From the NCBI GenBank assembly GCA_965205965.1, contig CBDBHT010000006.1, positions 1 through 64,000 of the forward strand: DNA of 64,000 bases, in the 5' to 3' direction. The notes under the pieces were generated by a model. That model saw only the letters and a program-made list of their open reading frames with translations. It did not search any database and was not told the origin of the DNA. Made by a program: the position numbers and the translations under genes. This document shows, piece after piece, positions 9,163-20,388 of this stretch. This DNA is from Bin55 sp965205965 (GTDB lineage: Bacteria > Pseudomonadota > Gammaproteobacteria > Pseudomonadales > Azotimanducaceae). The number at the start of each line of letters is the position of its first letter. The first letter of the stretch is position 1.

Positions 9163-9612
9163 ATGGACAAAATTTGGATAGATGGATATAACATCGAAAA
9201 TGATGGCTTGTATGCACCATCTGGTGAGAAAATCGCCGCTATCGCGAGGACGATCGACGATGGTTTTGATGTTATGGCATCATCACCAGAGCTTAAAGAT
9301 CAAGGATTTACAGAGAGTATCGGGCCCAACACACACAAGTCCGTGGAGTCCGCATGTCAAGAACTCGTGATGGCACATGCCGAAGAGATGAAAGTGGTTC
9401 GCTTCAGCGAAATCCGCGAAGGTGTTGTTAAAATTGCAGGCAGTCTGATACAGGTTCAGGGTAGTAACAACCAAATCCAAGTAACCCCGGACGAAATCGA
9501 AAGCACACTCAATAGCGCGCCTCCGTCTAAAATATTGACACTTTTTAAAGACCTGCCCCAGGCCATATTGCAAAGTACTGTCGGCGCACTGATCAAATCG
9601 ATTATTGGGTAA
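9163..9612 (+). CDS. hypothetical protein, 149 residues
   Basis: This is an acidic soluble protein of unknown family. The middle has a beta-rich segment with VKIAGSLIQVQGSNNQIQV (about residues 89-107). The C-terminus is a hydrophobic helix (about 135-149) that could insert in a membrane or pack against a partner. An AAGGAATAGGA ribosome site precedes ATG 9163. It stands alone between the atp operon and the type ISP gene on the same strand. I cannot assign a function. Confidence 0.6.
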   Translation: MDKIWIDGYNIENDGLYAPSGEKIAAIARTIDDGFDVMASSPELKDQGFTESIGPNTHKSVESACQELVMAHAEEMKVVRFSEIREGVVKIAGSLIQVQGSNNQIQVTPDEIESTLNSAPPSKILTLFKDLPQAILQSTVGALIKSIIG

Positions 9613-9841
9613 CCGGGTACACTCATGTCCCCTCTTCAAAGCGATTGGCAACATACCCTAGAATCAAAATCCTATCGACTCTCTTTTTTTACTGTTTTAT
9701 TGCACAGCAACCCTTCGCTGGAAATGTATAACGTCATAAGCAAGTATTAGAGTTTATCCCATACTGGTGAATTGAAAATACTCTGCAGATTCCCTTGAAC
9801 TCCGAGTTCAGTATTTGATGCTTGCGATCTACCTATAACCG

Positions 9842-12800
9842 ATGGCCGACTCAGCCCCAGCCCTCTATCGACTTCTCGACTCCTTTCGTGAGGACTCGAT
9901 AAATGAACGGGAGAAAGGTCGTTATTTTGAGGATTTGTCGCTGGTCTATTTCCGTCACGACGCAAAGCAGATCAACTGCTACGAAAGTGTATGTCGCTAT
10001 AAGGATTGGGCGAGAGAACGAGGACGAGACCCCTCGGACATCGGCATCGACCTGGTAGGCAAGATCCGTGGCGAGGACGGATACACCGCCATACAGGCAA
10101 AATTCCGTAAGCCTGACGTTCCGCTAACCAAGAAGGAGATCGACTCCTTCATTGCCGCTTCGGACGGGCATGAATGGACGCATCGGGTGGTTATCGACAC
10201 GACGACCCGGGACATGGGCAAGAATTTGCGGAACGAGATCGACGCTTTTGGCAAGCCGTTCACGCGCATCCGCATTACCGATCTGGAACGAAGCAGTGTC
10301 GACTGGTCTTCTTTTCCCACGATTAAAGAGATACGGGAACGGGACGTCGCCCAGCGTCAGCGCAAGTCACCGAGAGAGCATCAACTCCAGGCGATTGAGG
10401 CGGTGCGAGATGGTTTCAAAAATGCGGACAGAGGCCAGATCGTGATGGCCTGCGGTACCGGCAAGACCTATACCGCGCAGCTGATTGCTGAGGATCGCCA
10501 GTGTACGTTCGTGCTGGTGCTGGTACCGTCGCTGGCCCTGGTCTCGCAAACCGTTGCCGACTGGTGTTGCGATGCGTCCGTTCCCATCTGCGCCATCGCG
10601 GTCTGTTCCGACACCAAGGTCGGAAGACGGCGGGTTTCGGGCGGGGACGATTCCATCCAATATGACATTCACGATCTGGCCTTTCCGGCAACGACGGATG
10701 CCGGAAAGCTTGCCGAGCGCATAGGGAGCGACACTGACGCACCAATGACGGTGGTGTTTTCGACCTACCACTCCCTCGACACGGTTGCCGAGGCCCAACG
10801 CGAGTACGGGATGGCGGAGTTTGATATGGTGGTGTGTGACGAAGCACATCGCACTACCGGGCAGATAGATATGGACCGGGAAGCCTCCAACTTTGTCCGT
10901 GTGCACGACGGCAGTTTCCTGCGAGCAAAGAAACGTCTGTATATGACCGCGACGCCCCGCATCTACACGGATGCGGCCCGATCCAAGGCCAAGGAGCGTT
11001 CGACGACTCTGTGCACCATGGACGACACGATCCTGTTCGGGGAAGTCCTGTTTTATCGGGGCTTCGATTGGGCGATCCAAAACGGACTTCTGAGCGACTA
11101 CCGCGTAGTGGTTCTGGCCCTTGACGAGTCGCAGGTGAGCGAGAGTATCCAGCAAGCCCTGGCATCTGAAAGTGAGCTCAAGCTCAATGACGCGGTGAAA
11201 ATCCTCGGCAGCTACAAGGCACTGATGAAGCATTCCATTGATCCGGAGGAATTTGCGGATGACCCGGAGCCGATCCAGAGGGCGATGGCCTTTTCGAACA
11301 CCATTCGGGAGTCGAAACGCATCCGCGAGGAATTCCAGAGGGTGGTTGATGAATACCACCATGCTCACCGGAATCAAGAAAGTCCTGCTTGGCAGTGTGA
11401 AGTGGAACACGTCGATGGGTCATCGGGGTCGACCGAGCGGGAGGAACGTCTGCGCTGGTTGCGATCCGAAGGTTCGGAGCAAACATGCCACGTGCTTTCC
11501 AACGTCCGTTGTCTGGGTGAAGGAGTGGACGTACCGGCACTGGATGCGGTATTGTTCCTGCATCCCCGGAAATCTCAAATCGACATCGTCCAGGCGGTTG
11601 GTCGTGTCATGCGCAAGTCTCCAGGCAAAAAGCGGGGATACGTGGTTTTGCCCATCGGCATCCCGGCTGGCATCGCTCCGGAGCGGGCTTTGGAGGACAA
11701 CGAGAAATACCGGGTAATCTGGCAGATTGTGAATGCACTCAAGTCGCACGACGAGCGGCTGGAGGCGCAAATCAATGCTGCCACGTTCGGGGAGGGGCTG
11801 CCACGGGATAGGATTCGGATCACGATAGGGAACCTGGCGGAGACGGCCCCGGCCCGGTTGACGTCGCGCAGTTCAACGGGCGATCTGGAGAGTGGAGACG
11901 GTGAGCGAGAACGGCCTCCCGTCTCCCGACAGCAGGGATTGAACCTCCGGGACTCGATCGCGCAAGCCATCTACGCGCGGATAGTCAAACGCTGTGGTGC
12001 CGTCGAGTATTGGGAGGACTGGGCCGCCGATGTACAGAAGATCGCGCAGAGCCATGTGACGCGCATACGGTCCGCTATCGATGACCGCAACCAGCCTCAC
12101 TTTCGAGAGGTGTTCGAGACCTTTCTTGCGGAACTGCGTGACGATCTGAATCCGTCGATCACGGAGGATCAGGCCGTCGAGATGCTGGCCCAGCACCTCA
12201 TCACCCGTCCCGTGTTTGATGCCGTCTTCGCTGGCCATGCCTTCACCTCGGAGAACAGCGTGTCACAGGCTATGCAACGAATCGTGGATCGGCTCGACGT
12301 TGCCAATATCGGTAAGGAAAGTGCGGACCTGACCAAGTTCTATGCCAGCGTTCGACGAAGAGCATCGGAGATCTCCTCCGCGGCGGGCAAGCAGAACCTG
12401 ATCAAACGTCTATATGAATCGTTCTTCCGCAAGGCCTTCGGCAAGATATCCGAGCAGCTGGGCATCGTCTATACGCCGGTTGAGGCAGTCGACTACATCC
12501 TCCATGCCGTTGACAGGGTCATGCGGGACGAGTTCGGATTTGGTTTGGGGCAGCGGGACGTGAAAATCCTCGACCCCTTCGTCGGGACCGGCACCTTCCT
12601 GGTACGCGCGCTGCAGAGTGGGCTGGTCCGGACTGAGGATCTGCCGTACAAGTACCGCCACGACCTGTACGCCAACGAGATCGTCCCCTTAGCCTATTAC
12701 ATCGCCGGGATCAATATCGAGAACGCCTATCACGCGCTGACCGGAGAATCTGAATACGACCCCTTCAATAACTTGTGCCTGACGGACACGTTTCAAGTGT

Positions 12801-13813
12801 CCGAGCATCATGGGCTACTAAGGGATCTGTTTCCTCTCAATCAGGAGCGCATTGACCGTCAGAGGGAGCTGAACTTCTTGGCCATCGTCGGTAATCCACC
12901 CTACTCGGCGGGACAACGAAGTGCCAACGACAATGCCGCCAATGTCTCCCACCCAACCTTAGATAAACGTATTGAGGGCACTTATGCAAAAGGCAGCGTG
13001 GCACAAAACAAGAACTCCCTGTACGACAGCTACATTCGTGCTATTCGCTGGGCGAGCGATCGTATAGGGGACAAGGGAGTCATCGGATTCATCACCAACG
13101 GCGGCTGGCTGGACGGCGCGGCGATGACCGGCTTGCGCAAGTGCCTGCGCGAGGAATTCAGCAGTCTTTATGTGTTGAACCTACGGGGTGACGCCCGAAC
13201 CTCAGGTGAACTGAGGCGAAAAGAAAAAGACAGCGTATTCGGTCAAGGGACCAGAACACCGGTCGCTATTGCAGTACTCGTCAAGAACCCGGTCAAGACT
13301 AACCCGGGCGTTATCTACTACCACGATATCGGCGACTACCTGAACCGAGAGGCAAAACTCGGAAAACTTGTTCAGTTCACATCGGGAGAGCAGGCGGTCC
13401 CATGGGAACGTATCGAACCGGACCAGTACGGGGACTGGATCCGTCAACGGGATCCAGCTTTTGATGGATTTATCGCACTTGGAGGTCAGCGGAATACTTC
13501 GGAGGTCCAAATCTTCGGAGTACGGTCGAGAGGGCTGGAGACAGCACGCGATGCTTGGTGTTATAACTCAAGCCGTGTCAAATTGGAAGGAAATATCCAA
13601 CGAAGCATAGAGTTCTTTAATCAAGAGGTCCGGCGCTATGCACGGACTAGCCGTACTGAATCGGTTCAAAATTCTGTTAATACCAATCCACGTGAATTCA
13701 GCTGGACCCATAAATCTCTTGAACAAATTAGAACTGGGCGGCAGGTGAATTTCCACCCTAGTAGTTCGTTTCCGAAATACCGTCACACTCGGATCGCATC
13801 GTTTATTCCATAA
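9842..13813 (+). pseudogene. type ISP restriction-modification enzyme, N-terminal part, cut by IS630
   Basis: This is a single-chain restriction-modification enzyme. An N-terminal nuclease-like domain has Asp70 in GIDLVG with Gln85 and Lys87 in IQAKF, a PD-(D/E)xK-type pattern. A superfamily 2 translocase follows, with ACGTGKT (203-209), DEAH (333-336) and QAVGRVMR. Next is an N6-adenine methyltransferase with DPFVGTGTF (from residue 911) and NPPY (from 1018). Native sequence stops after about residue 1306. The last codons (from about 13760) read into the IS630 element and end there. The rest of the target-recognition domain resumes at 15017. Removing the 1252-bp element plus one TA restores one frame of 1609 residues, the usual length of these enzymes. 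Confidence 0.9.
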
Positions 13814-15012
13814 GTCCACTTGAACACCACCGGTTCGGCGTTGATCCCATCGATGTAGCGTTCGAGACGTTCCTTGAGTTCGTCCGTCGAGGCGACACGG
13901 ATTCCACGCAACACGGTTCTTGCCACTTTGCTGAAGAACGTCTCGATCAGGTTCAGCCACGATGCGTGCTTGGGCGTGAACACGAACTCGAACCGGTTGG
14001 GCACGCTGGCGAGCCAGGTGCGCGTTTCCCTGGAGAGGTGGACCGAATGGTTGTCGAGGATCAGTCGCAGCGTCATGTTTTTGGGATAGGCCTTGTCCAG
14101 GCCCCGCAGGAACTCGACGAACTCCCGGCTTCGATGCCGGTCCACGACGGCTCGGTGCACATGCCCCGTGAGCAGGTCCATCCCTGCCATCAAGGTGACC
14201 GTGCCATGGCGCACGTACTCGTGGTCGCGGCCGACCGTGGCGTGCTCGCCCGGTACCGGCGGCCGGTCGGGCGAGGTCGTGCCGACCGCCTGAATGCCGG
14301 GCTTTTCGTCGTACGAGATGTAGGCCACGAGCGGTGCGTCCGAATCCTCCCCTCGCTCGCGGACCAGTGCCACTTCGCGATAAAAACACAGCACCTGCGC
14401 CATCTTCTCGTCGAACGCGGGGTCCCGCCGTTCCAGGTAATAGGTGATCTTGTGCGGTCGCACCTCCTGATTGGCCAGGATCTTCGACACCGTTCCCGGG
14501 GCCACGCTCAACAGGTCCGGATGCCCAGCGTCCCGACAGCGCTTCCGAGCGTGCTCGGCCAGTCGTCGCACCGTCCACAACTCCTCGGCGTAACCCAGCT
14601 CCGCAGGCTTGCGGCACGCCAGAGCCACCAGCCAAGCGCGCGATCCCGCCAAGATCGTCGCCGGGCGACCCCGACGTGGCAGATCATCCAGTGCCGGCAA
14701 AGCACCCACGTCAAGAGCCTTGCGCACGCACCGGTATACCTTCGGGCGGTTCGTGTTCAGCGACCGCGCAATCGCCGAAATCGGCTCGCCGGCCACGTAG
14801 CCGAGCAGCAGTTTCGCACGTTCCACGCGCCGCGCCGACTCCGTTTGCGAACGGCTAATCCGCTCCAGTTCCAACCGCACACCATCGTCAATACGTAGCT
14901 CCGCTCGTTGTCGTTGAAAGGGCATCTTGTCCTCCCCAGATGACTATCCTTGTCTTTCGGAAAACCAAGTATACTAAATGCACCATGTAATGATATATAG
15001 AAAACGAACTAC
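13761..15012 (-). mobile_element. IS630-family element inserted in the type ISP gene
   Basis: The element is flanked by TA dinucleotides at 13759-13760 and 15013-15014. Its ends are inverted copies of GTAGTTCGTTT (left 13761-13771, right 15002-15012). IS630 elements insert at TA and duplicate it, so both boundaries agree with the family. Joining the two flanks gives the in-frame codons for P-S-A-I-R across the gap. The single transposase gene runs on the minus strand, opposite to the host gene. Confidence 0.92.
13783..14925 (-). CDS. IS630-family transposase
   Basis: The intact 380-residue product has an N-terminal helix-turn-helix region (about residues 45-100) that binds the element ends. 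The DDE catalytic core shows Asp in ISYDEKPGIQ, Asp in LILDNHSVHL and Glu in WLNLIETFFSK, the usual spacing for the family. The gene is uninterrupted, so this copy may still be able to move. Its 3' end reaches within 22 bases of the element end. Confidence 0.95.
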   Translation of the reverse strand: MPFQRQRAELRIDDGVRLELERISRSQTESARRVERAKLLLGYVAGEPISAIARSLNTNRPKVYRCVRKALDVGALPALDDLPRRGRPATILAGSRAWLVALACRKPAELGYAEELWTVRRLAEHARKRCRDAGHPDLLSVAPGTVSKILANQEVRPHKITYYLERRDPAFDEKMAQVLCFYREVALVRERGEDSDAPLVAYISYDEKPGIQAVGTTSPDRPPVPGEHATVGRDHEYVRHGTVTLMAGMDLLTGHVHRAVVDRHRSREFVEFLRGLDKAYPKNMTLRLILDNHSVHLSRETRTWLASVPNRFEFVFTPKHASWLNLIETFFSKVARTVLRGIRVASTDELKERLERYIDGINAEPVVFKWTYGINDAIRV

Positions 15013-15925
15013 TAGTGCCATTCGTATGTCCATGTACCGACCTTTCTCCAAGCAATGGAGTTACTTTGAAAACTCTTATAACCTTCGTGTTGGTCAGCTT
15101 CCCTTGATCTTTCCCCATGCGGACTCGGAGAACCGGGTGATTTGCACTACAAGCATTGGAGACAAAAATTTCTCGACTTTGATGGTAGATGTGCTGCCTG
15201 ATCTCCATTTAGTAGGAGCGGCTCAGTGCTTTCCCCGTTACACCTACTTCCAGAACCATGATGGTGTATACGAGCGACATTCCAACGTCAACGAAAGCGT
15301 GGTCCGATCGTTCAAGGAAGCATATCCCGAGAAAGCGGATGATATTTATGCCGACGTTGTCTTCCACTACGTGTACGGACTGCTTCACTCTCTGGACTAC
15401 CGCGACCGATTCGGCACAAACCTGCTCAAGCAGCTGCCGCGCGTTCCGCTGGTCGCGAACGCGGATGATTTCGTTGCTTTTGCGGAGGCTGGAAGATTAC
15501 TTGGAGATCTACACGTCAACTTCGATGGAGTTGAACCTTGGCCCGCGCTTGTGAACGGCAAATGCTTCGACCGTAGGGAGCTCACTGACGTCAACCTCCG
15601 CGTCGAGAAGATGCGGTTCGCTGGCAAGGGCGGAAGCAACCGGTCAACGGTCATTTACAACCATTGCATTGCAGTTTCAGAGATTCCAGAGGAAACGTAC
15701 GACTATGTGGTCAATGGCAAGTCCCCAGTTCAGTGGGTGATGGAGCGTCAGGGAGTCACGACACACAAGGCATCCGGCATCGTAAACGATGCCAACCAAT
15801 ACGCGACTGGAACTGTCGAAGATTCCTCATATCCCTTGAATCTCCTCTTACGCGCAATCAGAGTAGGAATGGAAACTTCGAGAATCGTGAGGAAACTACC
15901 AAATCTTGAATTGCGAGGTACTTGA
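14978..15925 (+). pseudogene. type ISP restriction-modification enzyme, C-terminal part
   Basis: From 15017 on, this frame continues the enzyme broken at 13759. The first native segment, IRMSMYRPFSKQW, is the conserved start of the C-terminal region of type ISP enzymes, which contains the target-recognition domain. About 302 native residues follow to the stop at 15925. The apparent ATG at 14978 lies inside the IS630 right end, and the first 13 codons are element sequence. No promoter or ribosome site for separate translation is evident, so the fragment is probably silent. Confidence 0.88.
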
Positions 15926-16073
15926 TTCTCTGCAAAAATTTCGGCATGGAGAAACTTTTAGACAAAGAATTGTTGGTCTCGACTTCTCCCTAATTTCAGT
16001 GATTCGCAGCTATTGTATTGTGTAGCGCAACAAGACACAGTCTCGTACTTCTATTCTTATACAGTATGAAACT

Positions 16074-19000
16074 ATGAAACAATCAGAGAAGTTCCCTACT
16101 CACCCCGGATCATACATCAAAAAGTATGTAATTCCATCTGGCATGTCAGTGACAGAGGCGGCCAAGCAGCTCAATGTAGGTCGCCCCGCGCTATCTAATC
16201 TGCTTAATGCCAATTCCTCGCTCTCGTCCGAAATGGCTATCAGAATGGAGAAAACGTTCGGGGCTGACCGGCAGAAGCTCCTCGATCTGCAATCGGAGTT
16301 TGATCGCTATGGATGCTATGACATCGAAAAATCGATCGTGGCGCGAACTTACGTTCCGGCATTTCTAAAAATTACTGCCAAGAAAATTCATCAATGGCCA
16401 AACAATAATTTGGAAGCCCGCCAACTATTACCTGTCCTCATGCGCAGGCTGGTGCATTCGACGGGACTCGGCCTGAGCGAGGTGGACTTTCCGGGTTACG
16501 ATAACGCTGAGCGCAAAGGTAGCGATGGCAAAACCATTGCGGGTGCGACAACACCATGGATTCCTGAAGGGAGGTGTTACTGGGAATTTGGAGTCGACCA
16601 GGACCCAAAGAACAAGGCTGAACATGACTACCAAACTCGCATTGGTTCTATTTCGTCCTCCGAAAGGCAAGAATGCACGTTTATTTTTGTTACGCCACGC
16701 AACTGGCATGGGAAGACGGCATGGGTAGAGAGCAAGCAAACCACCGGGGACTGGAAGAGCGTGAGGGCCTACGACGCAAGCGATCTAGAGCAATGGTTGG
16801 AAACATCAATCCCTGCACAGGCGTGGTTTGCCAAAATTCTCAACCTGTCGACTGATGGTTTCGAAACCCTAGATCAATTCTGGGATCGTTGGAGTGCGGC
16901 GAGTGATCCGCAACTCACTCCCGCAATATTTGCTCCTTCGGTAGAGGTGTGGTGCGATAAGTTTAGAAAATGGCTGGAGAAAGAAAGCGACCGACCATTT
17001 GTGGTCACAGCAGATTCAAAGGATGAAGCACTTGCATTCCTGGCCTGCATGTTCCGAGACAGTAGCATAGATCCTCAATATGGAGACCTTGCGACGATAT
17101 TTAAGTCGGCAGATACGTTGCGAGAACTCGCTTCATCGCCGGCCCCGTTCATCCCGATCGTTCTTGCCGAAGAGACCGAACGCGAACTAGCCACGATGTA
17201 TCGAGCACGTCATTGCATTGTGGTTCACTCTCGTAACGCTGTGGAATCGAAGCCCGATATTATTCTGGACCGGCTGGACCACAACAGTTTCCTTGACGCT
17301 CTCGCCGATCTAAACATTGATCGTGATCAGGCAGAGCGACTCGCAAGAGAATCGGGGCGTTCTCCAACAATCTTAAGGCGACGGCTTTCTCAAATCAGTG
17401 CTATCAGGACTCCTCCTTGGGCCCAAGACATATCAATTGCGAATAGCTTGGTCCCTATGGTCTTGATTGGGGTGTGGCACACCAAATCCGATGCCGATCG
17501 TCAAATTGTCTCTTGCCTAGGAAACAGACCTTATGGGGAAATCGAAAAGGATTTGGCGAAAATATTGGTGCGTGATGAATCTCCAATTTGGTCGAGAGGA
17601 CAGTATCGCGGAGTGATATCGAGGATCGACGTTCTGTTTGCGGTAAGCGGACAGGTTACAGGACAGGAGTTGGAGAATTTCTTCAAACTTGCGACGGATG
17701 TGTTATCGGAGGTCGACCCAGCACTTGATCTGCCGGAACATGATAGGTGGGCGGCCCCCATGTACGGCAAGATACGCGACCACTCAGCTGAATTACGCAA
17801 GAACATTTGCGAAATGTTGGTCATTTTGTCCGTTCACGGGGATCATCTATTTAGTGATCGACTCGGAGTTTCAGTTGAAGATCGTGTCTCTTCACTTATC
17901 AATTCCCTATTGACGTCGCTGACCCTCGATAAATTGTTGTCGTATGACCACGATTTGCCATGGTTTGCGGAGGCGGCACCCCAAGCATTCTTAGAAATTA
18001 TTAAACGTGATCTGCAAGAGTCTCAACCCGTTGTGTTCGGCTTGTTAAAGCCCACCGCCCCGAGTCCACTCAGTCCGTGTCTTCGATCAGGACTTCTGTG
18101 GGCACTGGAATGTCTTGCTTGGCAGAATCTTATGGATGTTTGTTTGATACTTGCACGTCTCTCAATGACTGCTATTGACGACAACTGGATCAACAAGCCA
18201 ATTAACAGTCTTGAAGCAATATTTAGGTCGTGGGTGCCACAAACGGCAGCTTCACTGGAAGAAAGAATGTGGGCACTTGAAAGAATTACGCAGCATTTTC
18301 CCGATATCGGTTGGAAGATTTGTATAAACCAACTCGGCACTGGTGACGACCTAGGGTTTTACAGTTTCCGTCCACGTTGGCGAAGTGACGCGTTCGGGAC
18401 AGGGCGGCCACTAAAGGCAAGAGAGCAAATTTCTCAATTCAGAAGTAAGGCATTCGAGTTGATATTGAACTGGCAACATCATGATGAAAATACGCTTCAT
18501 GACTTAGTCGAGCGGATACATATTCTGCACCAGAGCGAGCAAGAAAAAGTTTGGAGATTGGTAAATGTCTGGGCGGATTCCGAAGCGGACGATGACGCGA
18601 AAGCAAAGATCGTAGAGAAAATTCACCGATTTGTGCTGACTCGACGGGGAACGAAGTTGGGCTTGAACACGGAGACAAAGGAGAGAGCACAAGCAGTATG
18701 TGAGAAATTGCAAGTCAGTGATCCCGTACTACGACATGCTTGGCTGTACGCCAATGAGTGGATTAAGTTGTCAGCGGACGATATGGGAGACGATGATATT
18801 AATGCTGCCTATTCAAGACATGAAGCGAAAATCGATCGGCTTCGAAGAGAAGCGATGTACGAAATCTGGGAGGTGCACGGATTTACGGGTATCAAAAAGC
18901 TTCTCCTGGAGGGAGGCGTAGCACGTCTCGTTGGTACCTATCTTGCGCGTAGCCTTGAAGGAAAGCAGACGCGGACAGATATTTTGCGCGAGTGTCTCCT

Positions 19001-20150
19001 TGTTACCGATGAGATTGAAAGACATATGGATAGTTTCATGCAGGGTTTCTTGGCAGAAATTAAGAAGGAAGAGCGTGATTCGATCATTGCAGATGTTGTG
19101 GCCGATGCCAACAATGAGGTGTCCGTAAGGGTTTTTCGATGCGCGCCATGCGGTGAGGATACTTGGTGCTTGCTAGATCAATATGGTGAGGAAGCAACTA
19201 ATCGATACTGGCAGACAGTCCTTCCATATTCACGAGGACATAGCGAAAATGAATTGATGGAGATGATTGATCAACTTCTCAAGGTGAACCGCCCTCGAGC
19301 GGCATTCAGTGCCGTCCAATATGACTGGTCTCGGATAGAAACATCGCGGCTGAAACGCCTCCTTCTAGAGATAGTAACGATAGACGAAGATCCTTCGGAG
19401 CATTTTCGTATAGAACCATACGACATATCGAAAGCATTGAATTCGCTTGAACAGCGCAATCAAACAAGCGAAGAAGAAATGGCGTGGCTTGAGTTCCTTT
19501 ACATTAAGGTGCTTGATCATCGGGAGCACCGCATCTCAAATCTCGAACGACAAATTGCTAGATCGCCAGGTCTTTTTGTTCGATTGCTCGCACTAGTCTG
19601 CAAACGTGACGACGGAGGGCAAGACCCAACTGATTGGTCCGTTAAAGATTCGGGGCGTAGATGGTATACAGAGAGAGCTTATCGCGTTTTTGGCCAAATT
19701 AAATTGATCCCTGGTACAGGGGATGACGGAACAATTGATTCCGAGACATTGCATGAATGGATAGTAGAAACGCGACGGCTTTGCTCCGAGCATGGCCGTA
19801 GTGCCATAGGTGATGAATATATCGGTCAACTTCTGTCGAGGTCAGAGCCACAACAAGAAGGAGACATTTGGCCTTGTACCCCCATTTGCAAGGCAATGGA
19901 AAGGGGAGCGTCGTCGGAAATTGGTCTAGGTTTCGAAATTGGTGTACGCAACGCGCGCGGTGCTCACTTCCGTGAAAGGGGTGGAAAGCAAGAAAGAGAG
20001 TTAGCTGCAGTGTATCGGAGCAGGGCTAATCAGCTTGGCTTTGAATTTCCCTATGTGCGCCGTGTCATCGAAGACATTGCTGCTGCCTATGATAGGGAAG
20101 CAAAGTGGCATGACGACAGAGCTGAGGTCAAAGACAGGCTTTCGCAATAA
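16074..20150 (+). CDS. HigA-like helix-turn-helix fused to a very large protein, probable defence protein
   Basis: The 1358-residue product begins like a HigA/VapI antitoxin (PTHPGSYIKKYVIP, then a Cro-type helix-turn-helix to about residue 85, with MSVTEAAKQLNVGRPALSNLLN). Residues about 130-250 look like a nuclease-fold domain (YWEFGVDQD, TFIFVTPRNW, WVESK, VRAYDASDLEQWLE). Such domains occur at the N-terminus of large bacterial defence proteins. Residues about 265-450 resemble a nucleotide-binding region but lack a clear P-loop. The rest is helical and unrecognised. No HigB-type toxin gene lies on either side. An earlier ATG at 16066 closes at once, so 16074 is the start. It lies between a broken restriction-modification gene and an IS1595 remnant. 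The family is not one I can name; a role as a regulated or self-repressing defence effector is inference. Confidence 0.75.
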   Translation: MKQSEKFPTHPGSYIKKYVIPSGMSVTEAAKQLNVGRPALSNLLNANSSLSSEMAIRMEKTFGADRQKLLDLQSEFDRYGCYDIEKSIVARTYVPAFLKITAKKIHQWPNNNLEARQLLPVLMRRLVHSTGLGLSEVDFPGYDNAERKGSDGKTIAGATTPWIPEGRCYWEFGVDQDPKNKAEHDYQTRIGSISSSERQECTFIFVTPRNWHGKTAWVESKQTTGDWKSVRAYDASDLEQWLETSIPAQAWFAKILNLSTDGFETLDQFWDRWSAASDPQLTPAIFAPSVEVWCDKFRKWLEKESDRPFVVTADSKDEALAFLACMFRDSSIDPQYGDLATIFKSADTLRELASSPAPFIPIVLAEETERELATMYRARHCIVVHSRNAVESKPDIILDRLDHNSFLDALADLNIDRDQAERLARESGRSPTILRRRLSQISAIRTPPWAQDISIANSLVPMVLIGVWHTKSDADRQIVSCLGNRPYGEIEKDLAKILVRDESPIWSRGQYRGVISRIDVLFAVSGQVTGQELENFFKLATDVLSEVDPALDLPEHDRWAAPMYGKIRDHSAELRKNICEMLVILSVHGDHLFSDRLGVSVEDRVSSLINSLLTSLTLDKLLSYDHDLPWFAEAAPQAFLEIIKRDLQESQPVVFGLLKPTAPSPLSPCLRSGLLWALECLAWQNLMDVCLILARLSMTAIDDNWINKPINSLEAIFRSWVPQTAASLEERMWALERITQHFPDIGWKICINQLGTGDDLGFYSFRPRWRSDAFGTGRPLKAREQISQFRSKAFELILNWQHHDENTLHDLVERIHILHQSEQEKVWRLVNVWADSEADDDAKAKIVEKIHRFVLTRRGTKLGLNTETKERAQAVCEKLQVSDPVLRHAWLYANEWIKLSADDMGDDDINAAYSRHEAKIDRLRREAMYEIWEVHGFTGIKKLLLEGGVARLVGTYLARSLEGKQTRTDILRECLLVTDEIERHMDSFMQGFLAEIKKEERDSIIADVVADANNEVSVRVFRCAPCGEDTWCLLDQYGEEATNRYWQTVLPYSRGHSENELMEMIDQLLKVNRPRAAFSAVQYDWSRIETSRLKRLLLEIVTIDEDPSEHFRIEPYDISKALNSLEQRNQTSEEEMAWLEFLYIKVLDHREHRISNLERQIARSPGLFVRLLALVCKRDDGGQDPTDWSVKDSGRRWYTERAYRVFGQIKLIPGTGDDGTIDSETLHEWIVETRRLCSEHGRSAIGDEYIGQLLSRSEPQQEGDIWPCTPICKAMERGASSEIGLGFEIGVRNARGAHFRERGGKQERELAAVYRSRANQLGFEFPYVRRVIEDIAAAYDREAKWHDDRAEVKDRLSQ

Positions 20151-20388
20151 ATAGTAACAGCGAATAGTAGATTGATGGACTGAGTGTGGGGCAAACACTG
20201 TGGTCCTACGAGGGTTATGTCTATCTGCCACCATGGGGCTAAGTGCCTGTTCATTAGGCTCAAGTGACATCATCGGGTGGTTACCACGACAAACTTAATG
20301 TAATGTTTATCGCTCTCATTTATTTGATCTTACACGCGATAGTCTCAGAGACTTGGTTTGAACACGCCCTAATGTAACTGATTGACCG

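Noticed and set aside
10367..11410. 347-codon minus-strand frame inside the type ISP gene
   Set aside because: It lies fully antisense to a gene with clear helicase motifs and shows no family signature. It is a GC-skew shadow.
13568..14635. 355-codon frame overlapping the IS630 transposase
   Set aside because: It is an alternative frame of the transposase region, while the frame at 13783-14925 has all catalytic residues.
16021..16073. Possible missing HigB toxin gene before the HigA-like fusion
   Set aside because: The space between the type ISP fragment and this gene is under 150 bases and contains no open frame, so no HigB partner is present.
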